NCBI GenBank assembly: GCA_036850595.1
Contig: CM072170.1
Location: 13,856,303-13,920,302 of the forward strand
Source: Rhyacichthys aspro
Taxonomy: Eukaryota; Chordata; Actinopteri; Gobiiformes; Rhyacichthyidae
Direction: 5' to 3'
Length of the DNA: 64,000 nucleotides
The stretch's first letter is position 1. Each line of letters opens with the position of its first letter. Shown here one piece after another: positions 13,680 to 23,348 of the stretch. Under the pieces are notes generated by a model that ran no database searches, had not been told where the DNA came from, and saw only the letters and a program-made list of their open reading frames with translations. A program made the position numbers and the translations under genes.

Positions 13680-14080
13680 TTCTTCTAATTGTGTCGGCGG
13701 TCATTCATCCTTTCTTTGACGCGGATCAATAAACTTTCCTTTGTCACTTGCCCCTGAAACATAATCTCATTGTTCCGCGCTCTTGAAAAGCAGAACATTA
13801 ATTGCGCCCCCCGGGTGCCACAAATAAGGTCTGAGATGCATGTTGACCAAGGCACGTTAGCTCCTCAAAAGAATCAGCCCGCTGCTGTTGACACGACCGC
13901 TATCCCTCTGTTGATGTACAAGGTTAGCAGTGAAACGCTCCGTCAAATTACGCTTTGACAGGCGACATGATTAAACCGCATCTGGAGTTGGAGTGTTTAT
14001 TTCCTTACGAGCCCCGGAGACCCTTCAGAAAACTGCAAAGATTGACAGAACAGGGAGCACTGCGAGCCTTTATTGTTGTC
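13680..14080. promoter_or_regulatory. Candidate conserved regulatory block just upstream of the beta promoter
   Basis: Composition changes abruptly from AT-rich flanks to mixed sequence with many CpGs (GTCGGCGG, GACGCGGATC, TTCCGCGC, ACACGACCGC, CTCCGTC). Homeodomain-type cores such as ATTAATTG and GATTAAAC are interspersed. It lies within about 300-700 bases of the putative transcription start, so it may be a proximal enhancer or part of the promoter. This is inference from composition and position only. Confidence 0.3.
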
Positions 14081-14315
14081 ATTTCTGTTGAAGAGAATTC
14101 AGCCTTTTGAAATCCTCAAAATCTATTGCCATGCGCATAATGCATCAAATTCCTTTTTTATATTTTAAGTTGCGGCTTCAATGGGGCTTCAGAAGCATCA
14201 AAACCTCCTAGACGGGAAGGAGGTCACACGCAGTTGCAGGGGAAGTGACACTTTGTAACCCCTGGCATGGTTTAGAGAATGTGATTTCAGGAAGACCAGA
14301 TGTGGTGCTAGCGAC

Positions 14316-14325
14316 TATTATATAC
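14316..14325 (+). promoter_or_regulatory. nrxn3: Putative TATA-like element of the beta promoter
   Basis: An ATTATATACA stretch sits just before a strongly pyrimidine-rich segment (from 14331) that could contain an initiator about 30 bases downstream. The distance to the start codon would give a leader of roughly 1 kb, which I consider plausible for a beta-neurexin. No other convincing core element was seen between here and 15398. Many vertebrate neuronal promoters lack TATA, so this may be coincidental. Confidence 0.3.
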
Positions 14326-14449
14326 AGCACTTTTTTCCTCCTGATTCTATTTCTCTTCATTCCCTGCCTCTCTTCTGGCTGTGACTAAAGGCAGCCCACT
14401 CCTCTGCAGTGGCTGCCTGCCTCCCTGATTTGCTCACCGCGCTGGGAGG

Positions 14450-14457
14450 ATTTGCAT
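14450..14457 (-). promoter_or_regulatory. Octamer motif (POU-factor type)
   Basis: ATTTGCAT is a perfect match, in reverse orientation, to the POU/Oct octamer ATGCAAAT. It lies about 130 bases downstream of the TATA-like element and before the pyrimidine tract. POU proteins are active in neurons, which fits a neurexin promoter. An 8-base match alone is weak evidence. Confidence 0.35.
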
Positions 14458-14459
14458 AG

Positions 14460-14670
14460 GCTGGCCCCTTCTCGGCTTCTCCCCTCCCCGTTTCCCCTCC
14501 CCGTCCCATCATGTTCGCTTAGTTTCACCTGCGCCCACTCCATCCTCTTCTCCTCTTCTCCTCTCTCTCGATCCCGCTCTCCCTATTCCCCTATTCTCAT
14601 TTTCTCATCATCCTCTTTCTGCCCGGCTTTTCTCTTTCTCTATCTGTCTTCGAATCTGACTGAAACCTTT
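14460..14670 (+). repeat. Pyrimidine-rich low-complexity tract
   Basis: About 200 bases are dominated by C and T, with runs such as CTTCTCCTCTTCTCC and CTCTTTCTC. The tract lies between the putative promoter and the more ordinary 5' leader. Such tracts often accompany initiation regions and can form non-B DNA. If transcribed, it would be a polypyrimidine leader. Confidence 0.7.
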
Positions 14671-14699
14671 CTGTCTCACTGTGGAGTAGTACAGAGAGA

Positions 14700-15397
14700 T
14701 ATCAGTTTGGGTTAACAAGCCAGACCTCCACTTCTCCTGAGACTTCAGAAAGAAAAGAAGAGAAATCTACAGAAAGGGAAAAAGTCAGTGAGAGATTGGA
14801 TCCAAACGTGAAGATGGAAAAGTGTGGATGTTCACGTTGCCAGAGCTGAAGTGTGATGGGGAAGGGAGTGTGTTAGCGCGAGCCCATACAGACAGAGAGC
14901 TGACAGTTAGAGCTGGAGTGTGTCTCTCTCTCGATCCCTCCCTCCTGCTCTGAGAGACGGGGCTGTGTGGATCTGACAGAGCGCCGCTGTGCAGAGGAGC
15001 GCTGAGAGCACGAGGCTGTTCCTCCTCCATCACACGCTGCAGGTGAAGAGGGGCGCGCGGGGACACAGTCCAGGTGACCACATCTCATTCACGAGCACCC
15101 TGTGCGATCATCAAAGGAGCAGCCACAGGGTATTTCTGCCCTGAACGCACAGTCAAACATATTGGATTGTGGTTCAAAGAGTGAGCAGGCGAAGGAGCAT
15201 CACCGGGAGAGCTGCCTTTAACGAGTGGAGTCCAGAGTCCAGCAAGAGCAGAAGAACCTCTGGATCCTATTGAAGAAGCTGCTGTTGTTTCAGCCTGTTA
15301 TGGAGTTTGTGTCTATGTCCTCACTACGGGATCACTTTTTCTGAGATTGTTGCTCATCTGTGTCACTCTTGTTGAAATACAGTGGGGGGCGTGAGCC
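14700..15397 (+). other. nrxn3: Probable 5' leader of the beta-neurexin mRNA
   Basis: This stretch leads without a clear splice acceptor into the beta start codon. Three short upstream ORFs end before the main start: 14814-14849 (11 residues), 14856-14876 (6 residues) and 15300-15344 (14 residues). No other ATG was found between the second of these and 15300. A donor-like CTGCAGGTGAAG near 15050 could allow leader splicing. The 5' boundary is unknown; the choice of 14700 is arbitrary, just after the pyrimidine tract. Confidence 0.45.
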
Positions 15398-15650
15398 ATG
15401 CTCCCCGAAGGGAAGCCTGTGGAAGGCCAGCTGTTCTGGATGTGGCTTGTGGCGCTGGCATGGATGGTGCTGGGCTCTGCTCAGGGCTCCTCATCTTCAG
15501 CAGACCTCCACCTCCTGTCCCCCACCCCCGGAGCCCCTCTGCCCCATGCCCTGCCCAGGCCCGAGCACCCACAGGGCCCTCAGGGGCCTAAACACCACCA
15601 GCCACCTGTTTCCATTTACCGCTCGCCGGCCTCGCTGCGCTCTGGCCACG
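15398..15650 (+). CDS. nrxn3: Beta-neurexin first coding exon (neurexin-3 type)
   Basis: This exon encodes the first 84 residues plus one base of codon 85 of a presynaptic adhesion receptor. Beta-neurexins bind neuroligins and other postsynaptic partners through one LNS domain. The start at 15398 is the first ATG in this frame, with G at -3, and gives a secretion signal: a hydrophobic core at residues 12-26 and likely cleavage near residues 28-31. Then come a Ser-rich stretch and a Pro/His-rich beta-specific segment. The tail KHHQPPVSIYRSPASLRSGH (65-84) is the family hallmark before the LNS domain. The exon ends CACG followed by GTGAGT, a strong donor, in phase 1. It joins in frame to 58743. 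The middle segment (residues 35-64) is richer in Pro than the mammalian sequences I recall. Neurexin identity is secure; neurexin-3 is inferred mainly from the second exon. Confidence 0.93.
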
Positions 15651-17220
15651 GTGAGTCCCTTCTCTCTTCCTCTTGTGTCCATTTGTCATGGTGAACGATC
15701 ATAGCCCCCTCCTTGTCAATGTCTGCTCTCCATAAGTGACTTCCTCCTCCCACTGTCCCTGTCTCTCTCAGTCCTTCTCCACAGCACAGGGCTAACCAGA
15801 GCTGACAGCAGCTCTGCAACATGGAGCTGTACGTCCTTTATGAGATTAGAGCTTTAATTGTCAGTGAAAGACCCTGACAAGCTAAACACCCACAGTGACT
15901 TTATCAATTGAGCAGCACACAGCACTACGTAATCACTGGTCCCACCTGACTTAACACTATTTTAGCTGAAGGTCGATGGAGTTGAAATAAAAGACACGGT
16001 TTATGTTTCAGAAAATAACTTTGTCTAAGTGCTTGTTAACATCTAACTTTTTAAATGTATTGTATTATTTTGTTCTGCTCCCAGCAGCAGCACAGGCTAA
16101 TCCTCTCTTTGTGCGACAGAAAGTACACACCCAGGAGGGAGAATTAGCCCCGGTGGTCAGATGCCTTTTCAATATTGACTTTTGTTTTATAGGTACTTAA
16201 TGTGATGTATTTGCACCATTAGCAGCTACACAGACATCAGCTGAAGAATCTGTTGTGTGTGGTCAAGTCGAGCGTACACTTTGCACAGCTTTCAAACCTT
16301 ACCATTGGGTCATAAAGAGCTTTTTAATTGTGCCGTTTATAGCGTGTGCTTTAATATTAATGTATTCTACTGTTCTTTATGACTGTGTAATGATGTTAGA
16401 CCATGCTCGTAAATAGTCTGCACAGTCTACATATAGTTTCATAACTGTAATATATTTTATAATGGTATTTTACACCCCTTTAACTGCCATAACTCTATTG
16501 TGTAAAACTTGAGATTTTCAGATCCATTGAATTTGACATCAGTGTTGAATTTTTAGGGACTGGCAGCAATAAAAAGTGACAACAATATAAATTTTACCTA
16601 TTGAACTATACAGTATCTTTTAACAGAACCACAGGGTAAAATGTTTAATTTCACTTCGTGCAAATATCAAAAGTAGACATCCCAATTGAAGGAGTGCGCT
16701 ATATTCACCGTCTGCAACCAGTCGAGACAGTGCCTTTGGTCCGCGGCAGATCAGTCAATCCCTGAAGGAAGATCGAATGTGTTTGAAAAATACATTTGAG
16801 CCAGGTCCATGCTTGACTCCTTTTAACACATCGAGGGCTCGTTTTTGCACGTTGAGGGCTATTGGAGCAGATGAGCCTGACAGGCAGTGAAAGAAGGAGG
16901 AGAGAGGATCTGCATTTCTAATGTGCTGTGTGCGAACCATACCAAGTGCGGAGACTGGCCAGGGACTGGGTGGCAGCCATTTAAAATCATGGGTGGGATT
17001 CATGTTAGTGTGCACCAGGACACAGTTGGCTGATTGATTACACTCCTCCATTTTCTTCTTTTATCATATATTTTATCATATTTTTATTGGAACGTTTGTT
17101 TTCGTTTGATTACATTTCAACTTTCAATTGGCCTCAGTATAAAGCGTCACTGTGCTGTAAACATAAATGATTCTTAAGTTATATTTTATTTACAAGCAGT
17201 TAACTGCAGATGTCCCTTTG

Positions 17221-17246
17221 TTATGCTCTATTGTTATGCTCTATTG
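17221..17246. repeat. 13-base tandem duplication
   Basis: TTATGCTCTATTG occurs twice in direct succession, at 17221-17233 and 17234-17246, with perfect identity. It looks like a slippage product. Confidence 0.9.
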
Positions 17247-18631
17247 TGATATCCTTGTATGCTCACGGCTGTTATTAGTTGGTGAAGACTGGTTGTGCTT
17301 GACTTTAGTGTACATTTGCATGCACAATGTGGTGACTCAGTACGCAGGCAGATAAAGAGGACGGATAAAATCAGCAGATTAGGAGGCTCGTTATTCCGTG
17401 CACACGTGTATAGTGCGTTGTGTGTGCGCCCTGTTTACCATTCTGCAGCGGTGCACTGACCCTGCTTTTGGTGATTGTAATTACAGATGCAGAGACCTTG
17501 AAAGAAAACATGGACACAAAGAGATAGAAGCAAAGCTCACTTGTGTATAATGCACACTCACCTCTGTCTATACACCACTTATGGGTGACTTTTTCTCTCA
17601 CTCTCACTCTTTAACACACACAGACACAACCAACATGGGACCTGCACCCTCTGTGTATGTAAACTCTTAATTAGAGCCAGTGACTAGGAATGATCCACCC
17701 TGTAAGGGCAAAACAGAGCGCAGCTATTCATAAATAAGGGAATGTGCTCAAGCTGCCACAGGCATGAATATCTCACAACAATTTATTTTTTGTATTTTTA
17801 TATTATTTATTCATGGCCAAGTATTTCTCATTAGGCAGTATTTCATTAAGTGTATTACAGGAACCTCAAAGATAAAGTGATTGCCATGTTTTTCCACTTT
17901 TTTTTTTTTTCATGTGCGGGATGTTGGGAACACATTGAAATGTTATGTGTCCTGCGATGTAAACACCACTCGGCGAATTCTCTGCTGATTTCTCACGTTC
18001 TCATCAGTGTCACTGCCAGTGCACCCCCGGTGGGATGTGTGTTTTACTTGTGTGTTTAGAAGTTGAACTGTATTAACATATAGCACATTCAGCATGTTCC
18101 CTGTAGCAGCTGCAGCTCACATAACGTGATACTGACATCCAACCTATATCTGTTATGGTACGTCACATTTTACTCACGGTAAGACAAATTCACTTGACCT
18201 ATTCTAGCGGATCTTGTAGCTCTACATTTCACAACGATTTCCACTTGATAGAGATTCTGTCAGTGGCAGACTCTGTTTTGGTTGTATAGCTTTCAACTTA
18301 CATTAGTCACAGGCAGTAAATCCCAGGTCTAGACACACAAAGAGCAAATGAGAGGAGAAAAGGTGTAATGCATGTGTTAAACAATACACACACAATGATT
18401 TATGTTTTGTATAGCACTGTTTTTATAGCTAAGCCATGCCCCCATTGTCTTGGCGACTGTAAACAGAGATTCAGGAAAAATCCTATTTGGGTGGATTTGA
18501 ATGTTGTAGTGTAAAAGCAAAAGTGAACAAAGCAAACATTTTGTGAGCAATTTGTGAATTCTTAGTGCGGACCTTAGTGTGGACTTTCAGGTGGGAAAAC
18601 ACAAGCTAAAAATCTCCTTTACCATTTTGTA

Positions 18632-18647
18632 CCACTAGATGGTGTTG
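18632..18647 (+). promoter_or_regulatory. CTCF-like motif
   Basis: CCACTAGATGGTGTTG resembles the CTCF core (CCAC-AG-TGGC type) with two mismatches in the most informative part. It is a single weak match and occupancy is unknown. Confidence 0.25.
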
Positions 18648-19849
18648 TGAGCCACTGCTGGTTTAAATGAGAGGTGCCATAGTCTATTAGAAGAGCTTAC
18701 CGTCGTGTGACAGATATTCTCAGAGGAAGTAAATGAGACAATAAATTGTAACTTTGCTTGACACTGTCTGACCAGTTGTTTACATGAAATTGGGCAGGCT
18801 TGATATGATGCTTTATTTCTCTGATTGCATTAGTTTATTCAGTTTCCGAGGATGGGTTTGATTGGTTTATCTAAATGGCATTACATCAAAACCGAACTTT
18901 TGTCGACTGTATGCTAACATATGGTGTTTACCGCAGACAACAGCCCTCAGAGGGGCATTTTATTCAGTCTACACGTCAGCTCCACATACAGTGAGTAGAC
19001 GTTATGGACAGTGGCTGCACTTAGTGGGAGTAAAAGCATCACTGAGTGGCTATAAATTGGGCGGACATTGTTTAAAAGTGGGTGAATCAACTGAATAACT
19101 GCGAGAGTGCTCTGACCTGCTTTGAAGCTTTGTCCTGAGCTCTTACGGAGAATCAAAGGACGAGTGTGTGTGGCGATCGTTTGATGCCAGATCATCTTGA
19201 GGAGCTTCGGAAATGGCATCTCTGGCGCACTGCCAACCAGTGTTGTTCAATATATTAAGGGACCGGGTGTGGGAAAAGCCAAAACGATGGCAGAATAATC
19301 ACTGTGGATGGGCTCCGTCGTAACCCACAGCTCCGCTATTTGACTGAAGGCTACATCAAATCCTTTCTTTCTTTCACAAATTATCAAAGGATTGACATTT
19401 TGAATGCAAGCGTGTTGTTTTTCCTCCGCGGGCCCTTGACACAGCGTGAGCGAAAGTGAAAGAATCGACTCTTAGTTTAACTGAAGGATGGCTTCTGCTC
19501 CCTCGCTGCAGAAAAGAACCATTTAAAAAGGAATTTCCAATGGTGAATGCATTTGGATCAAAGAGTATTCAAAGACAGCGGTGCGGTAAATATCTCCATA
19601 AATATATGATTTGCTCACTTCAGGTATGTCTCGTAGAGTGGGAGAGCTCTTCTCCATCAGTAATCTTGCACTGAAAACACACTGATTTATTTATGATGTA
19701 GCCCGAGTTGGTTCTCACCCATTAGTTCTTTGGAGATTTTCTGCTGCACTGAATACATTTGTACACTGCAATTACTTTCCCTCCCTCTATTTTTCTACTA
19801 ATTTGACCTCTACAAAATGCCCCCCATTAAAACCCGAGACTGAATGCAT

Positions 19850-20490
19850 TAACTCTACTTGGCTAACTGTGACATTGTCCTCAGAGAATACAAAGGCCAA
19901 CAGCTAAAATCTATTTCTTCCTATTGTGGCAAGGGCATAGGAATAATAGCCGGAATTGAAAATGCCAAAAGTATTAGTTTTCCTTCTCAGTGGGTTGGAT
20001 ACTGTGGAGATAGCATGGCAACAAACTGGAACGGTTTGTGTTGTCACAGCTGAAGTTATGAAAAATGCATTTGACCCCTCCGTATCCTGTAAAATGTATC
20101 GGTCCAGGTGCAGCCGCTGAATAATAACTCGTCCCACATGTATATGAATTATTCCAATGAACCGCGAGCGTTGTACATTTGGTGTTGCAGTATTATACAG
20201 CACACTGGTAGAGTGAGATGGTGTTGCCCTCTGGTCATTCATGATGGGTGGGGAATTAATGAAAAAACAGAGCTGGGAAACGCAGGAATAAGACGGTTGG
20301 TGGATGGAGAAGACTTTTTTATCTTTATTAAAAAAAGAGAGGCTGATTCTCATTTGAAAACATTTCCTCACCAGCCTTTTCTCCTCTCCTTAGCCTGCTC
20401 CTCCTCGCTCGACTTGTTGCCCTCTTTCTGCTCGCCGTTCCGTGTTTACGCTCCGGACAGCAAATCAATAGGAAGAGCCGTTTGAGGGGC
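19850..20490. promoter_or_regulatory. Candidate conserved non-coding block
   Basis: The block stays open on both strands for unusual lengths: 155 codons on the minus strand (19904-20371) and 125 on the plus strand (20108-20485). Neither translation resembles a known protein. Motifs include TGAATAATAACTCG, ATGAATTATTCC and GGGGAATTAATG (homeodomain-type cores), plus retained CpGs around 20160. A CTCF-like core lies at 20224-20235. Constrained enhancer-like DNA is the preferred reading, but only alignment with other fish or human NRXN3 would show it. Confidence 0.3.
20224..20235 (-). promoter_or_regulatory. CTCF-like motif, reverse orientation
   Basis: TTGCCCTCTGGT matches the reverse complement of the CTCF core (TGCCCTCTGGTGG type) at most of its informative positions. 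It sits inside the candidate conserved block. Occupancy is unknown. Confidence 0.3.
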
Positions 20491-21778
20491 TTAATTATCT
20501 GGTTATTTTAGGTTTTTGCCTTCTCTTCGCCTCTTTTTGCCCTCCCAAGCTCAGGCATTTTATCTGTTAGCAGACAAGGCCGTTTTTCAGACTGCCACGG
20601 AGAGAGCGGGAGAGAAAGAAGAGGGGGGAATGGGAATCAAACTGAAAACAAAGACGTTAATGAGGTGACAGTGACACGGCCCCTCTTACTCTGGACTTTT
20701 TCCGTTTGCTTTTTAAGCCTGCTCCGCTCCATTCTTTTTTTAAATTTTTTAACCATCACCTTACCCCTGCACATTCCCTTACTTCTCCTTATTTCCAGAT
20801 AAACATCTTTATTCTGTCGAACATCTTTGCCAGAATCTGCTTGCTCTGCAAAAGAACCAGCCGGCTGTGTTCTTTCCTCCTCCTGAAAGTAAATCAGGCT
20901 TTCTCCTTCCATCTTGTACACTCTAGCTTTCGCTTATTAATTATATTCATGCTCTGTGGCTCTTCGAATTATGCCTATATGGTTCCAACAGGAAGTGGAT
21001 GAAGCCATCTCATTATTAGCCACGCCGTCATTATTCATTTGAACCCCACTGATTATAGCGCCGTCCTTGATGCAAATGGAGGCAACCTAATTTATATTTC
21101 ATGATTCTCACTGTGTGTTTATTTCATCTATTTTAAATTGACAGATCGAGGTAATCTCCCAAACCTACATACTCCTTAACCCATTAGCTTGGATAGCACT
21201 GCTCTTATGTCGGGTCTGTCTCCATGGAGACAGTGACAGGACCTTCAGAGATTACACAGCGGAGGTCGTGAATCATGTCGAATTTGACCTTCAGTGACAT
21301 AAGGTCAACTAATGTGGTGCTTTTAGTGACTCGACTCCGTGGCCGAGACGTGACGACAACTCGTTTTTTTTCAGTTCACCACCTTCTCATTCCCAAACGG
21401 GCGACATCACTCGACCCGAGCGCCGAGGCTTTCATTGATACGTTTGTGCCTGAGACCATAACCTTGAATGATTTATGTAAGGTATGGATCATAAAAGACG
21501 GCGCTCTGTTGGCTCCAGGTTGTGTCTAATTAGCAAGCGGTGATTGATTCCTGCTTTTTGAGGCTATTGGCAGCAAGATGGAATATTTTTAAAGACAATG
21601 ATTCATAATGTCAGCAATTTCCATAATCATCTTTGTTAAAGCACCGTCGTAATGGTTTATGGGCAGAGTGTGCTGTAGTAAAGATGAATTATTTTCATTA
21701 TTCAGTATTATGTGGAAAAATGCAACACGCTTTGCTAGAAAATAATACGTTCAGATTTGTAAGCGTTCAGTTGGACTT

Positions 21779-22095
21779 AGTTTTTTCAATAATCGCATCA
21801 TAACAGTGCTCCTTTCATTTGTCTTTCTTGGAAAAATAGGCTTTTAAATCTCCATAGAACCCACCGGAAAAAGCCCAGATTAATTACCATGAGTTTGTGT
21901 TACTACAACCACCCAGACAGGACAAACTGAGCACTGGTGGCGTATTTCTTCTTAAAACACTTTTTGCAAAGAGGCTTAATATATTATTTAAGTTGTTGTT
22001 TTTAAAGTTCTAACGTAAACTCATCATCTGACCTATTTCCACTGGGTTTGGTCATGGACTATGGCACGTCCATGTAGGTGCTCACAGGCTGAAGA
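21779..22095 (+). repeat. Dispersed repeat family, copy 3
   Basis: This copy aligns in order with 52824-53088. Shared blocks are TTTTTCAATA, CTTTTAAA-CTCCA-AGAA-CCA, TTACTACA versus TTGCTACA, GAGCACT versus TAGCACT, and AAAGAGGCT versus TGGAGGCT. The best block is TCTGACCTATTTCCACTGGG followed by TTTGGTCAT, against TCTGACCTACTTCCATTGGG followed by the same TTTGGTCAT. About 230 bases can be followed. No coding capacity or clear termini were found; a decayed MITE or SINE is the likeliest class. Confidence 0.65.
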
Positions 22096-23312
22096 AAGGT
22101 GGGTTGTGAGGTCTGCAGATGCAAGTGTGAGGCTTTTGTTTTTTAACGGTCGAAAACAGTTAAATCCTGTTATCACCATTTTTGCTGTTGGAATGGTCCT
22201 TGAAAAAGCAAGCTCTGGCCCACAAGACAGTCTGCTCCCATCTGGAAAAGGGATGCTCCCATTGGCTGTTGGTTTGTATGGCTCGTCACCATTAAATCAA
22301 AACAAAGTGAGACTTGCATAAATATTGGCAATGTATTCATTTAATGTTTGATACAGGGATAATTGCAGCGTTGCATCGATCCGATGCTGAGCTCAGAGCT
22401 AGAAGGTTTAAGGTAAGCTCATAACTTGACTTTGATAAATTGTGTTAGTATTTTGCAATAAAAATTAAGTTCAGCTCACCATGACGTTGTGGGGGTTGGA
22501 AGAATAAAGGGAGCTTTCTACAACTGCAGTTTCAACCATACGCACTCCGAAATTTGTCACATCTTATCTTCGGATCTTTGGAAAGTTTTGGAACAGTTTT
22601 GTGCATCCCTCCAGGCACAAGTTGAAGTATTGCATTTGAGCCTTGCGTTAACAGTAGACATAATGAACCGAACAATCTGTTTGCAAAGCCACAGAGTCCA
22701 CAATACGAGCTTAGAAAGCTGTGTCAAAGGTGATTTTTGTTATTGCCCAGTTCTCCAGGGGTGGGCACAAGTCGCTAGACAAACATGTTTTTGCAGACAT
22801 ACACAAACAGATATAATTCATCCTCTGATAAATTTGTTTACAGCCAGACAGATCTAATATTTCTAATCCCCTCAATCTTTTGCCCAGGGAGGACCGGATA
22901 AATATCTGTCTTGGTCTGCCAGGTTCTTTCATTCTAGTCTATAACGACAAAAAAAGAGAGAAAATGGCAACTGAAGCTCATGTACAGAGTAAATAGGAAA
23001 GAGGAAGATGTAGTAGACTATTTAAAGATGGAGTCAGAATGCAGAGAGCGCGCACATGTGAAAATCGCGGGGAAGCAGATGAAGAGAGCAGGTGAGATTG
23101 GGATAGCCTCTCTAGCCCACTCTAGGCGAGGGTAAAGTAGCTAATGGGCTCGCCCAGATGCACTGAGTGGATATTGCATTGGGACTTCCTGCAGTCCCTG
23201 AGCAAACAGACAGCCACGGTTGGCAAAGAGGCTCGCTGGCCTGCCGGAAACATGATATCATCTCGCAAGCGCTGCTAATATGGACACACAGGCAGCCAGG
23301 AGGTGCGCGAGG

Positions 23313-23348
23313 CAGGCGGGCGGACAGGCGGGCGGACAGACAGGCAGA
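23313..23348. repeat. CAGGCGGGCGGA tandem repeat
   Basis: Two perfect 12-base units (23313-23324 and 23325-23336) are followed by a degenerate third, CAGACAGGCAGA. This G-rich short array has unusually high GC for the intron. Confidence 0.85.

Larger units (their letters stand above)
1..14300 (+). other. nrxn3: Non-coding upstream stretch, presumed alpha-neurexin intron
   Basis: No open frame here resembles a known protein. I looked for the cysteine pattern of the third EGF-like domain, which precedes the last LNS domain in alpha-neurexins, and did not see it. Known neurexin genes place the beta promoter inside an intron of the alpha transcript, so this stretch is inferred to be alpha intron. 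It holds the short repeats listed separately and otherwise unremarkable AT-rich DNA. The assignment depends on the downstream exon identity and not on anything visible in this stretch. Confidence 0.6.

Noticed and set aside
1..14300. Expected alpha-neurexin EGF or LNS exon upstream of the beta promoter
   Set aside because: No six-cysteine EGF pattern or LNS motif was found. The nearest alpha exon is probably outside the window.
15360..15704. Other frames and the minus strand across the beta exon
   Set aside because: They are shadows of a GC-rich coding exon. Only the frame from 15398 gives a signal peptide, the neurexin tail and a phase match to the next exon.
19904..20371. 155-codon minus-strand frame as a gene
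   Set aside because: There is no recognisable domain, no splice context and a long overlapping frame on the other strand. It was kept only as a non-coding candidate.
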